The position numbers were made by a program, and so were the translations under genes. Below, in pieces: positions 21,671 through 32,348 of a DNA stretch of 64,000 nucleotides. Under the pieces are notes generated by a model that saw only the letters and a program-made list of their open reading frames with translations, made no database searches and was not told the DNA's origin. Location of the stretch: assembly GCA_021234155.1 (NCBI GenBank), contig JAJEKV010000102.1, positions 498,001 to 562,000 on the forward strand. The letters are read 5' to 3'. This stretch comes from Isoetes taiwanensis (lineage: Eukaryota; Streptophyta; Lycopodiopsida; Isoetales; Isoetaceae). The first letter of the stretch is position 1. Every line of letters begins with the position of its first letter.

Positions 21671-24600
21671 TCAATATTCCTGACCAAAAACAGTATCATC
21701 TGCTTTATCAATATCATCCGGGTTAATCTTACTTCGGTCAATCTGCGAATCTGTGTCTTGTACCACTTGTTCCCCGGATCCTGTGGCATCTCCTCCACCA
21801 CCATGTGATGTCTCTCCTCCACCACCATGTGATGTCTCTCCTGGAGTAGGTCCAGTGAGTGCCAAAACCTTACGAGAGTCCATGGCTGCTGGATCAAGCA
21901 AGGGATTAATGACGTTGTCAATTCTTCCAAGAATCCCTAGCATACATTGGATCTTTTTTCCATCATGCTCATAGGCCACACTACTCCTTTTTAACTGCAA
22001 TGATGCCCTAGTAAAAGCCCCACCAGGAAAAAGTCCGAACAAAGTTACGGAGGGGCGAGCTTATCGACAAGGTATCTTTGTTGTAGCAGGACCAACCCTG
22101 CTTATGAACCAAGTATTCCCCTTCCATACCTTGCCAAGCGTATTTGAACTGTCCCTCGGGGGCTTGTTAGGCGATTCTCCGGCTCGGCACCAACTTGCAT
22201 CTTTATGGGTCTTAGGAACTTCGAGGTGCTTTCAGGGATATTCACCATAAAACACGAGATCAGTGTTCATCCCGGTGCTTGGGCTGAGATCCTGGTGGCC
22301 AGAACCACAGCTGTTGGCTCTTTTATGCCACCACCTGGTGCCCACCCACTTTCCTCTTCATACATGCCTAAGTAAACTCTAGATCTGGATTCTAGTCTCT
22401 CCAGGGCAGTGCAGAAGAGACTCGTATGTTCCGGCTTAGCAAAACATATTACCCAGTATGTCTCAACATCTGTCATCTTAGAAGCAGCATCAAAGAATTT
22501 GGCCAGAGTGGCGGGATCCCAAATCGGAGTAATTTGCCTCGCATCCAAACAGATCATGCTGGCAGGCAACACGATCCGATCCTGGACAATCCCACCACTA
22601 GAAACGCACTCCACAACAAATCTTTTGAACTCGTCCTCGGCCTCAGGCTTTAGAATCTTACGGATGGATCTGCCTAATGAGAAGGGCACATTACCATGGA
22701 CGCCCTCTTTCAGTATTCCGTCTGAGACCCACTTATTATGCACCACACCCCAAGATAGGAGGGTTGAGTCTGGGAATCCGTCGGACACCTTTCTCAAGTC
22801 CTCGAACTTTCTGTACTTGATTCCAAGTTCATCATGGATGTAGTTGAGAATCTCCTTCTTCATGTAGGCAAGAATCCTCAAGTTCTGTGCTCTCGTCTTG
22901 AAAAAATTATCACCCTTATAATCCGATGTGACCTTAACATAAATGTCCCCTCTGACGGCTTCGTGGAGGACAGTTCTGCAATCTTCATAATCTAGGCCTC
23001 TCATGCATCTGAGGTAGTTCTCGCTAAAATAATCCTTATCCTTTGCCCAATTGACTGCTATTTGTTGGCCCTTGTTATCTTTCAGCTCCCCCTTTTTCCA
23101 TTTATTCCACATTTGGCGAAAGAGAGCGTAAATGTCGTCTGGCATGAAAACGAACCTGTTGACATCCTTGGCATGCTTTCCCCTGAGAATCTTGTCAACC
23201 ATTTCAAGGTAATGCTAAAAGGCAAACCAAATATGTTAGAGCTTGAATGCAGCAAAGCAGTGTCAAATGGCGCAGCGGCGCCATTTGACCGACCTCAAAT
23301 GGCGCAGCGGCGCCATTTGACCTCAAATGGCGCAGCGGCGCCATTTGGCTCATACGATGGTACATACCTTGTATTCGTCGCTTCTTGATTGGCCTTTTCC
23401 TGCTGGTGCTGGCTTGCCGCACTCCACGGTATTGCCTCACGCAGTGGTGTATTTGATCTGCGTAGGGTTCCTTAAACATCACGGCTAACGATGTCATTGA
23501 CATCCCACATCGGTGAAGAAGGTCCAAGTCACTCAATGCTCGAAAAGAACTCGCACATTCCTAAAGTGTAAATCTTTTCGAGTTCTAATCTGCATCTTAC
23601 GCCCCCAACCCGACACCACGGTTTGTGCGGGCTTGAGACGAGAATGGTTGCCATTGATAATGTAGAACCTCATACCCGGCCGAGTCGATTCTTGCGACGT
23701 GGTACTAGCTGCCGTATCACGGATCAAAGGGCACCACATCCGCCGGCGTGAAGACTGGATGGGGATCTTCAAGCAAATGACTTTACAGTTTCCTAACATG
23801 TTCAAGATTTACAACTCGTCTTTGTCATGTTAGGAGGTGCCTCTTCCATATCGGATGGATATTTTTCTTAGATATGTCACACCTAGAGGAAACATGTGAC
23901 GTCTTTTTTGTATTTTTTTAGTGTTTCTTCGCCAACTCCTCCTCGGCATCACGGTCCATCTTCAACTCAGGGGCACCTCCGGACTTTCCATTTTCCTCTG
24001 CTTTTCGACCCTCATCTCCTTTTTGTTTCCCTCCTCCTTTTTCGGAATGCTTTCGGCCGTCGATGCAAGTGCCTTTACCTCTCCGTCTTGGGGAGGATTT
24101 AGTGTCACTAATGGTTCTCTCTGAATCTGTTTGGCGGGGACTTGATAGGAGAACCGATCGATAGGAGGAGACTTGGGAGCTGACTTGGGAGGAGACACGG
24201 CACTTTCCTCGTCTTTCTTTTGATTCTCTTCCTCATGCTCTGTCCCTTCCATTTGGACTTCCTTTGGTTTGGCTTTTTCTTCCCTTGGCTTGGCTTGCCT
24301 AAGGTTTGGCTTTTCCTTGAAATCTCCTGAAGCCAAGTCTTTGCCCATTAGAGCAGGCATATTACAAGAGGTCTTGGCTCGACAATATGTGACCTGAGAG
24401 TTCTTTGATCCGTCCATAGCTGAGCGGAGAATGCCAAATCCTCTAAGTACCTCGACCGTGCCATTAATACCATTTGCCTCTCTGCCAGATGAAGGCAGCG
24501 GCCACCTTTTTTTTTAGATCATGCGGTCCTTGATCTTTGGATTCCATCATCCGTGGATCGTAAAACCGCCGATCCATGCAAGATGGATCAAAGCCGCAAC

Positions 24601-24901
24601 CACGGGATCCTCCAGCGTGCAACCAAAGGAAGTCTAATCTTCCCTCGCTTTTCACCCCGCATGTTGACAATGATGCCAATTTTCGCATCACAGCGTCTTG
24701 TTCACCACTTCTTGACTTTGTGAGGAGGCAAAGTTCTCTCCTCTTGTCCCCTTTGTGGGGTCGACCCCTTCGTCTAAAGGGAATTGCCCCGACAATTTCC
24801 ATGCACCATGGCTTTCCAGCCATGACCACGGTCTTCTCCGTCACAACGTTTTGGGCCTTGGACAACGAAGCTGCACAAGAAAACAACAAATCAACAATCA
24901 A
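21671..24901 (-). CDS. unrecognised multi-exon gene of the nested transposon
   Basis: On the minus strand, coding-like blocks at 24464-24870 (basic, RRRGRPHKGDK, AT-hook-like), 23962-24417 (charged Lys/Glu/Pro linker), 23533-23805 (WGRKMQIRTRKDLHFRNVRV), 23368-23536, 22267-23214 (311-aa frame, YWVICFAKPEHTSLF...) and 21671-22042 (FGLFPGGAFTRASLQLKRSS, then a Gly/Ser-rich tail) form one gene. Splice signals support this: donor AAG|GTATGT at 23368/23367 with acceptor TTTTAG|CATTACC at 23215/23214, and acceptor TTTTCTTGTGCAG|CTTCG before 24870. The 153-bp intron holds three palindromic repeats. No catalytic motif is recognised. By position it is the partner gene of the transposase. The true start is not determined. 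Confidence 0.6.
23260..23352. repeat. palindromic AAATGGCGC units in an intron (3 copies)
   Basis: Three tandem copies of a self-complementary 24-mer (CAAATGGCGCAGCGGCGCCA followed by TTTG) lie inside the putative intron 23215-23367 of the minus-strand gene. Confidence 0.9.
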
Positions 24902-24943
24902 GTCATGAAACCCAAACCCAACCCCACTGCTTTACATTTGCAT

Positions 24944-25560
24944 GGAAATGGCGCCATTTGTCTCCATTTGTATCGAAATGGCGCCATCTGCCGCCATTTG
25001 CGGTCGAGAAATGGCCTTGGGCGCCATTTCGCGGCGCCTATTTCCATGCAAATGGCGCCGCTGCGCCATTTCTCGACTGGCAAATGGCGCAGTGGCGCCA
25101 TTTCGACACAAATGGCGCAGTGGCGCCATTTCCATGCAAATGGCGCGGTAAACGCTATTTCGCCAAATGGCGCGTTGGGCGCTCATTTCTCGGACAAGGC
25201 AGTGGGTATCCTCAGCCAGCCAACAATCCAGAGTGTACACTCCCTATTCTCGCTTCGCGAGTCGAGGCATTCTCGACGCGCGAGTCGATAATAAGGCCTG
25301 TACTTTCTAGATTGTTGGCAAGCTGAAGGAGAGGCGACTGGCCAGTGGAGAAATGGCGCATTGGCGCCATTTGCATGGAAATGGCGCAGTGGCGCCATTT
25401 ACATTACACTACATCTGATCTAAACAAACTACAAAAGTAACACGTCCCAAAAAAATGGCGCGTCCGCGATATTTCTTTCAGACGGAACCACAAAAACTCA
25501 CTATCCTAGACACCTGGCTACATGAAACAGCGCGGACGCGCTATTTCTTTCAGACGGAAC
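24944..25560. repeat. palindromic AAATGGCGC cluster, left (about 12 units)
   Basis: Repeated AAATGGCGC...GCGCCATTT units with variable centres (for example at 24946, 24970, 25050, 25080, 25105, 25130, 25350, 25378). Two diverged units near 25456 and 25530 share a CTATTTCTTTCAGACGG tail. They lie just upstream of the minus-strand gene, that is, in its promoter side. Confidence 0.88.
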
Positions 25561-25561
25561 C

Positions 25562-26093
25562 ACAGAAACTATCCTAGCCCCCTGGCTACATGAAAGCGGC
25601 CAGTGGTCGGCTTATTTCAATACCCATGACCAAACAAACTAAAAACAAGTCGCGAACTACTTTGGGAACCCGAGGCCATCAGATATATGCGACCGTCTGA
25701 GGAACGCGTCTGAGGGATCAGAGAAATTCTACTCCACCCTTTTCCTCGAAGCTCCGGATCAACAGCGCTACTTGAAGGCTTAGAGAGAGAAACACGGCGC
25801 TTAGAGAGAAAAAGGCTAGAGAGAGAAGGCTAGGAAAATTTTTGTTGGTATTGGCCAAGCTAAAGGCTACCGGAGATAGCTAGCGGATGAAATGAAATGA
25901 AAGAAATGAAATGAGAGAAAATAAACCCGTCGAAATAAATGGCGCGACAGGATTTGGCCCGCCAGCCCGTCTGCCCGCCCGCCAGCCCTTCCGCCCGTCC
26001 GTCACTTGAATTTTAAATTTTGAATTTGAATTTCCCGCCCGTCCGCCAGTTGAATTCTAAAATTTGAATTCCCCGCTACTAGAATTTTAAAAT
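25562..26093. other. spacer with GCCCGCC and GAATTTTAAA repeats, no gene seen
   Basis: 25940-26105 is low-complexity: GCCCGCCCGCCAGCCC-like and TTGAATTTTAAAATTTGAAT-like units alternate. It separates the two divergent gene blocks of the transposon. I see no ORF I can support. Confidence 0.5.
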
Positions 26094-26171
26094 TTGAATT
26101 CCCCGCCACTTTTCGCATATATTGTGCCAGTCCCTGTCTCAAAGCCGTTTATAAAATCTGCGGGTACAGAT

Positions 26172-26360
26172 ATGGTAAACAGAAGGCGCTTTCGTCCTCG
26201 TACTCGCAGGTTGCGATTTTACGCTCCCCGTCCTCGCTTCAACATCCGCAGGTACTTGCGCCTTAGAGGACTTGGCCGCCAAGTCAGACGTCTATTCCGC
26301 CTTAGGCATTGGTTCAGCAGGCGCTTCTTTGGGCGCTACCCGGTTAATGGCCCGGTTTAG
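26172..26360 (+). CDS. small arginine-rich ORF (62 aa), unrecognised
   Basis: The ATG at 26172 opens MVNRRRFRPRTRRLRFYAPR and continues with RRYLRLRGLGRQVRRLF and HWFSRRFFGRYPVNGPV-stop. About a third of the residues are arginine, with regularly placed Phe/Tyr/Leu, as in nucleic-acid-binding tails. It sits between the divergent genes, after a GC-rich low-complexity tract. It might be a small DNA-binding accessory protein of the transposon, or a chance ORF in CGC-rich repeats. I do not assign a function. Confidence 0.35.
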   Translation: MVNRRRFRPRTRRLRFYAPRPRFNIRRYLRLRGLGRQVRRLFRLRHWFSRRFFGRYPVNGPV

Positions 26361-26379
26361 TTGGTTCTTGGGCGCTTCA

Positions 26380-26515
26380 CTTGGTTAGCGGCGCTTCTTC
26401 ATTTCATAGCGAAGCTTCTTCATTTCATGCTGGCGCTTCTTCATTTCATAGCGCTTCTTCACTTGGTTAGCGCTTCTTCATTTCATAGCGCGCTTCACTT
26501 GGTTAGCGATCGCCT
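26380..26515 (+). repeat. irregular tandem repeat (GCGCTTCTTCATTTCATA)
   Basis: Units of about 18-22 bp, GCGCTTCTTCATTTCATA alternating with GCGCTTCACTTGGTTA, occur about six times. It borders the Arg-rich ORF. Confidence 0.8.
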
Positions 26516-26644
26516 ACTTGATTCAAAGGCTCTTCCCTTCTTTCAATGGCGATTCTCGATCTACAATGATCCCAAAGGTTAGTGGATCATTTCGTTTTAG
26601 TTTAAGCGTCAACCAATTTCTCCTATAAGTGCAGAATAATGTTT

Positions 26645-26850
26645 CTACCCTGTAGTAATCTGTAGTAACCTGTAACAATCCAGGAAATAATCTGTAGTGT
26701 GTTGTAATTTGCAGTAATCTGTAACAATCTGTAATAATCTTGTAGTCTGTAGTAATCTCTACTAATGTGTAATCTGTAATCTTCAGTAATCTGTTGTATC
26801 CTGTAGTTATATGTAGTAATCTGCAGTAATCTGTACTGTTTAATCTGCTG
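26645..26850 (+). repeat. degenerate CTGTAGTAAT minisatellite
   Basis: About 18 imperfect copies of a 10-11-bp CTGTAGTAAT / CTGTAACAAT unit. The TAATC-rich ORF on the other strand is a repeat artefact. Confidence 0.85.
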
Positions 26851-26879
26851 TCCTAAGTTTTCCTGTTTTGTTCCTAAGA

Positions 26880-27045
26880 AAGCCAAATGGCGCTGGTGCG
26901 CCATTAGATCAAATAGCGCAGCCGCGCCATTTGTCTCTAAATAGCGCATCCGCGCTATTTACTCAAATGGCGCGGCTGCGCTATTTTGTGGCAAATGGCG
27001 CGGCTGCGCTATTTGAACAAATGGCGCACCCGCGCCATTTGTCTG
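26880..27045. repeat. palindromic AAATGGCGC cluster, right (6 units)
   Basis: Six diverged units (AAATGGCGCTGGTGCGCCAT, AAATAGCGCAGCCGCGCCAT, AAATGGCGCGGCTGCGCTAT and similar) are packed within 165 bp immediately upstream of the DUF8039-like plus-strand block. This mirrors the cluster upstream of the minus-strand gene. Confidence 0.9.
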
Positions 27046-27096
27046 TTTTGTGAATATTTTATGCTCATTTCCGCGGGGTTTCTAACAATGTGTGTG

Positions 27097-27670
27097 TCAT
27101 TGCATGCTTGCAGGAAAAGGACCTTGCAGAACTTCCTCTGTGGGGACGTGGTTGTTGCTAGGGGGCATGAACTGCATAGAGGGCACCTACATGGAAAGAG
27201 CATTGACTACTTTAAGAACGTCGTCGTGGAGGTTACTGAAGCCATAATTCCATCCCATGTGCTTCCCATTCCATGTGCAGGTGCGGATAACGTTGCTGAA
27301 GCCGTAGGCACATTTATCGAATGGCCTAGACGTGACGTGAGAATCTGTCGGATGCTTCACTGTATCATCATCCGAGGACGGAAACCCCAACCTGCCCTAG
27401 TAGTTCCTCTACATCGTCATCACCCGGTTCTCCTTCATCCCAATGAGCAACACGGAGAACTTGGTGAACTTATGCAGATTGATATTGTTGGCAGGTCATT
27501 GGTGAATAGAAGTAGCATCCATGGGAAGGATGTGGATGCACGTAACGTGGTTGTGCAAGTTACCGAGAAACGTGGTGCCAACTTTCGGGTGCTTCAGATT
27601 GCATGTGCGGGTGCGAGATAATATTGCAGAGGTCGTGGGCACATTCATCGAATGGCCTCGGCTTATATCG
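27097..27670 (+). CDS. two repeated DUF8039-like domains in the nested transposon
   Basis: Two tandem blocks share one pattern: HLHGKSIDYFKNVVVEVTEA...LPIPCAGADNVAEAVGTFIEWP near 27186-27330 and SIHGKDVDARNVVVQVTEK...LQIACAGA...GTFIEWPR near 27515-27660. A frame change at about 27615 breaks the second copy. The V-V-V-x-V-T and A-V-G-T-x-I-x-W-P motifs resemble the plant domain known as DUF8039, found in transposon-associated proteins; this is from memory. It probably forms the N-terminal part of, or a companion to, the downstream transposase gene. ACTTGCAG near 27112 is a possible 3' splice site. Confidence 0.55.
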
Positions 27671-28043
27671 TTTTCATGGCATTGATGCAGCCCATGATGA
27701 GACACCAAGATCGACATGGGGACACCTACCCATACAACTCATACATAGAATTGTGGAGGCGAAGATCGATGCGATGAAGAGATTGATCCATCAAGGATTT
27801 AGCTACTCGGTTTGCTTGCTCATGAGAATACCAGGATGATGATGAGCCACCACCTAGTTACTCAAGAACGTAACTCTTGGAAATGCAATTGCCACATTCT
27901 CCATTCTTGTACTAGATCTAAATATGAAGCTATAATTCTATTCAATGATCCTCGGGATCTTTGTTGATGATAAATTCTAGGAGACACAAAGGTTGGCCTT
28001 TGTGTTGGAAAAGGTGCTTCGGAACTAATGAAAGAGGATCGAG

Positions 28044-30478
28044 ATGTCATGCTTGTGCGAGAAAGGCCAAGTGAGAATGCACTTGTTCGGGGGGGAAAAT
28101 AGCGATGTGATCTTTGCATTGGATGGAAGGACTGTCTCACAACATCCGCAAGCTCGAGAAGCTAAAGAAAATGAGGATATAGAGCTTGAATCATTTGAGG
28201 ACAACATTCGTGCTCAATTCAAACGAAAAGAGGAAGTATACTTACACACATAGGATTCCAAGAGAGCCCAAGGGGAAAAGCAAAGAGGAAAGGCTATGCT
28301 CCACAACTTCAATCAATAAGTTCATGAAGTCAAGCTGCTGCAAAAATACTTGCAACAAGAAACTTACCAAGCATCAAGTACGTGAATTAAGAAAAGAATT
28401 TTTATCCCAACCATACAATGCAAGGGTTACCTTTTTTTTTGACGTGCTGAGTGTGACTTACACAGGAGAAGGAGAGGACAGGGTAGTGCTCAAGGGGATG
28501 GAATTGTCTGGCTGGGTGGCGCATGGCTTTAGGTATCGGTCGATACCAACATTTTACAATTGGAGAAACAGATTTGAAGCAGGTGCAAAGGTAATGAACA
28601 TGGTAATATCGGCTCTAAGAAGCCCGTAGATCCACTACACCGCCCCACCGAATGTGTGCTAGACAGATTCATTCAGAGAATGCCGAAAGTATTCCCCCAT
28701 AGGAGCAAAAAGAGGTAGAGATGATGTAAGAGAAAACGTACGCAAGCTTCCTTCCATTCTTAATAAGAAGCTTATACATAAAGAAGTTGGTGCAGTCGTT
28801 GAAGAGCTTACAGGAACAACTGTAGCCTTGAACTCCTTTTATAGTATATGGAAAAGGGAATTTCCAGATGTTAGCATTGCAAAAAATACAGCCTTCTCTA
28901 AATGCAACATCTGCGTGGTGATTAAGCAAAAGCTGGAAAAACAAAAGATACAAGAGAGAGAAAATCTTGCAATTCAACGTCGGGCTCATATGCTAGAGCA
29001 ACGTTCTTTAAGTCAATATTGGCATTGGAGAGCATTGTCCAATGGGTCCCAGAAAATCATCTATGTATAATACATGATAAGATGGATCAGGTTAAGACTT
29101 TAGTGCCTAGAAGTCATCATCTAGCAAAATCTGTATGGAGAGGTGATCGCTTGAAGAAGCGGTTTGACAGAGCTCGACTCATGGGCATGGTGGTCGTGCC
29201 TATGGTCATTTCTCACTTGATTTCTGGAAAGATGATTCGAACTTCCACATTGGTTCACTTTCTAGGATATTGCATAACTTGGAATTGGTACAAGAGGACA
29301 AGATAGGTGACTTATGTGGAAGTAAGCCTGCAGATTGCAAATGGATGCAAGCGCGTCAAGGATACCAATCCTTTGAAGAACAAACTTGCTTCTATGGCGT
29401 AAGTATTGCCAAATGCTTCAACTACAAACGAATCCCGAGGTGTTCAACCCTCTCCCCGAAATCTCTATTTGCAACTTGATAATGCATCGGCAAAAAACAA
29501 AAATAGGTATGTCTTCTCATACTTATATTATTTGACTTGGCTTAAGGTCTTTGATGAGATCCAAGTGGGCTTTATGATGGTCGGCCACACCCATGATGAT
29601 ATTGATGCTTTATTTGGAAATTTTTCAACCTTGATGAGTTCATCGGATGCTTTGACACTACGAGCTACTTTACTTGTTTCAGCAAGTGCAATGCAAAATC
29701 TCCAATTCCATACTTTATTGATGAAGTTCCAAATTGGAAGGCTTTTTGTGAAGGGATTCATCCCCGATAAGGGCCAACCCGGTTGGGCATCTTGAACCAT
29801 TGCTCTTCAAATTTAAGATGTGAGATTGGCCTGTTATGCAATACAAAATGCGCCCTACACATAAAGAGTGGCTTCCAGCAGATTCTCCGGGAGTTAGAAT
29901 GTGGAAAGAGAATGAACATGGTCAGCCAATGCTACCAAGTGGTGTGCCACAAAACATTCCTCCTAGACCAACATTGAAGGATCTTCGGGGTTGAAGGATA
30001 GCATCAACAAATACATCTCCCTATGGAAGGACATATGTAAGAATCAAGAAAGTAGCTTGTTTGCAAGGCAATACACGGCAAGTGTTGAGTATTGGAGCCA
30101 CTTCTTATCTCTTTGGAGGATATTGCTCGGGACGCCCTCAAAATGATGCATTTTGGCCACAAACAAGACAAGCTCCTCTAGAACAAACAAACATTTGTTC
30201 GAGGAGGTCGACGATATCTGCCTTGGTCACACGACCCTTACCATCTTATTGTGGCCCGTCGGATGGCGTCGGTGTTGCCTCTTGAAGAGTTTGATCCTCA
30301 CGCATATGTGACAAAGGGTATGTTTGTTCTAGTCAGACCTGGAGATGATAACACTGCCACTTGGTTAGGATATGCAGAGGAGAATGCTGTTCTTGATCCA
30401 GAATCTACATATTTTGGCCATATTTTTGTATCGTGGTGGAAGCCTCTTTGGAGGGGACTACAAAGACCGATTGACTAA
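28044..30478 (+). pseudogene. DUF7869-type putative transposase of the nested transposon
   Basis: Pieces in several frames follow the order of plant and animal DUF7869 proteins. First is a cysteine motif SSCCKNTCNKKLTKHQVREL with F-x-D-V-L-S-V (28330-28455). Then comes a spacer with FSKCNICVVIKQKLEKQK (28890-28950), then IIHDKMDQVKTLVP (29060-29105), LYLQLDNASAKNKNRYVFSY (29462-29522) and VGFMMVGHTHDDIDALFG (29566-29620). The Asp in HDKMD, the Asp in QLDN and the acidic DDID after GHTH fit the spacing of an RNase-H-like catalytic triad; that reading is inference. The C-terminus has FVLVRPGDDNTATWLGYA...SWWKPLW (30320-30455). Frameshifts or introns separate the blocks. Confidence 0.78.
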
Positions 30479-30479
30479 G

Positions 30480-32321
30480 CGTTATGCCTAATCCTTCCGA
30501 TCCTTCAAGGTATGAAAATTTAGATGCTATTCATTATGCAGGATGCCAATGGCAAGAGGCCGAAAACAGTCCAAATTCCGAAATATATTGTAGACATGTG
30601 GAAAGACAAAGCACATTATTCATCTTAATACATGAGATCTTGTACTTGTAATACATATCTTTCATCTTAATACATAAGATCTTGTACATTACTATATTTG
30701 TGATCATATATAACTGCTTACATCTTTAATATATAAATGCATACATGATTCATAGATAAGATGGTCAGAAGTGCTTATATGTTGAACAGTGATTCATTCA
30801 TCTTCGAGGATCCGTAGTAGTGATCCCCGATATCTCATAGCTCATGCTTTCGGGAAGCCAAATCAGATGGATCATAACACTAATTCGACGCGGGGCAATG
30901 AATCTCGGCCAAAGCTTTTCTTCGGGGTAGGGATCAAGAAGAAGATGCCCTGTCTAGGCAACCAACAAGATCAGAGTGGCTCATTGAGCACTTGATCGCC
31001 TCGATGTGGTGAATAGAAGAAGGCAAATAATCCATGGGAGATGAATGACCTCTAGCCCCGAATGGAGCTGTTTTTATAGTGAAGTAAAATTATTGATGTG
31101 AATTATTGGGGTGGATCAGAGCGCCATCATTGAGCGTATACAAGTATCATGTACTCAAATGTACAGGTATGATTCTATCATGTACTCAGATTCTATACAT
31201 CAACTAATATTCACTATGCTTATATTATATATATCCTTAACAGATACACAAATCATAAGTGCTTATATTATTATATCCTTAACATGTATACATATCATCG
31301 ATGATTCACTCATGTTCATAGGTACTCATGTCATTATTATATCCTTAGCGCATACGCATTCACTCATCATCAACATCAAAGCACGGATGCTATTCCAGCT
31401 CATAGATCTCCCGATCGTGAAGCCAATAAAGGTGGACCTTAACACGAGTGAGCTTCTTGCAAGCACTCGCAGGACCATCTGCTTTGGACTGCAGCCATGG
31501 ATCAAGTTTGATACCATTTCTGTAGCATTCACACAGATCATTATAGCTAAGGTAGCACCTGAAGGATCGGATGTTCTACGGACGATCGTGCAAGGAAGCC
31601 ATGGGAGATGAATGAGCTCTACCACGGATGGAGCTGCTTTTATAGTGAAGTAAAATTATTGATGTGAATTATTGGTGTTCATTGCCATTATATACGAAAG
31701 TACCATACAAGTATGTATATGATCCAATAATTTCTATGTATATACCATCAATAATTTTGGTGGGTATATACCATCAATAATTTTGGTGGGTATAAATATA
31801 CATCAAATTGCCGAGTGCAGCAACATTGGCCTCCGTCTAGCTATGACGTATTCTGGTCTTGAACGTGATTCTATCACTTGCAAGATGAATCATGAGGACT
31901 TCAAGCGGTGCGGTGCCGGCCGAGATATACCGCTTGAAGACCGGGCTCACCATCGTTGCTCTCAATCCTCGCCATTATCCCCGATCCCGTTGATGTTATC
32001 ATCCATCTCTCGTGGAATAGGGAGTATCAAATGTTCATGATCGAAATGATTTCTGGAGCGCCTTCTGCTAGTTCTGATCATTCAGAGTAATAGTAGAAGA
32101 ATAATAGTACTTGTTATCTTATTGTAATCTGGTTGTGTTAGTATACAACAGGTATACATAACCTTTTGTAATACACATAACCATACTATATGTATTGAGG
32201 TATACTAGTATGCAACAGGTATACATAACCTTTTGTAATACACATAACCATACTATAAGTATTGAGGTATACATAACCCTCCAAGGTATACTATATAAAA
32301 ATTATTCCAACTTGTCTTCAG
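30480..32321. other. 3' part of nested transposon, AT-rich with internal duplications
   Basis: No coding region is recognised. A block with GGGAGATGAATGA, ATGGAGCTG and TTTATAGTGAAGTAAAATTA occurs at about 31036-31110 and again at 31600-31675. A smaller tandem duplication (GTATACATAACCTTTTGTAA, ACACATAACCATACTATA) lies at 32150-32205 and 32216-32270. ATAATTTTGGTGGGTATA is duplicated near 31749 and 31778. Confidence 0.7.
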
Positions 32322-32348
32322 AATTCCAACTTTAATGAAACTCTGCTT
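32322..32348 (-). repeat. right terminal inverted repeat
   Basis: Read on the minus strand: AAGCAGAGTTTCATTAAAGT then TGGAATT. RT sequence resumes right after it (CCTTTGGAGCACCC). Confidence 0.9.

Larger units (their letters stand above)
21184..32348 (+). mobile_element. 11.2-kb TIR DNA transposon with DUF7869-type gene, nested in copy B
   Basis: The ends are AAGCAGAGTTTTATTAAAGT (left) and its inverse AAGCAGAGTTTCATTAAAGT (right), about 27 bp. The insert splits an RT frame that is continuous in copy A. The flanks read GTGTCTCCCTT / CCTTTGGAGC against GTGTCTCCTTTGGAGC in copy A, so the target duplication is short, 3-4 bp (TCC or CCTT); the exact edge is ambiguous. It carries a transposase-like gene on + (28044-30478), a repeated DUF8039-like block (27097-27670), an unrecognised spliced gene on - (21671-24901), and many palindromic AAATGGCGC/GCGCCATTT units. 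I cannot place it in a named superfamily: the ends are neither CACTA nor a TTAA-flanked type. Confidence 0.85.

Noticed and set aside
25540-26140. Promoter or CpG-island call in the GCCCGCC region
   Set aside because: Low-complexity repeat without TATA or other anchors; only its position between divergent genes suggests it.
26986-27096. N-terminal extension of the 26986-27621 ORF
   Set aside because: The first part reads through palindromic repeats and starts without an ATG; coding signal begins only after about 27097.
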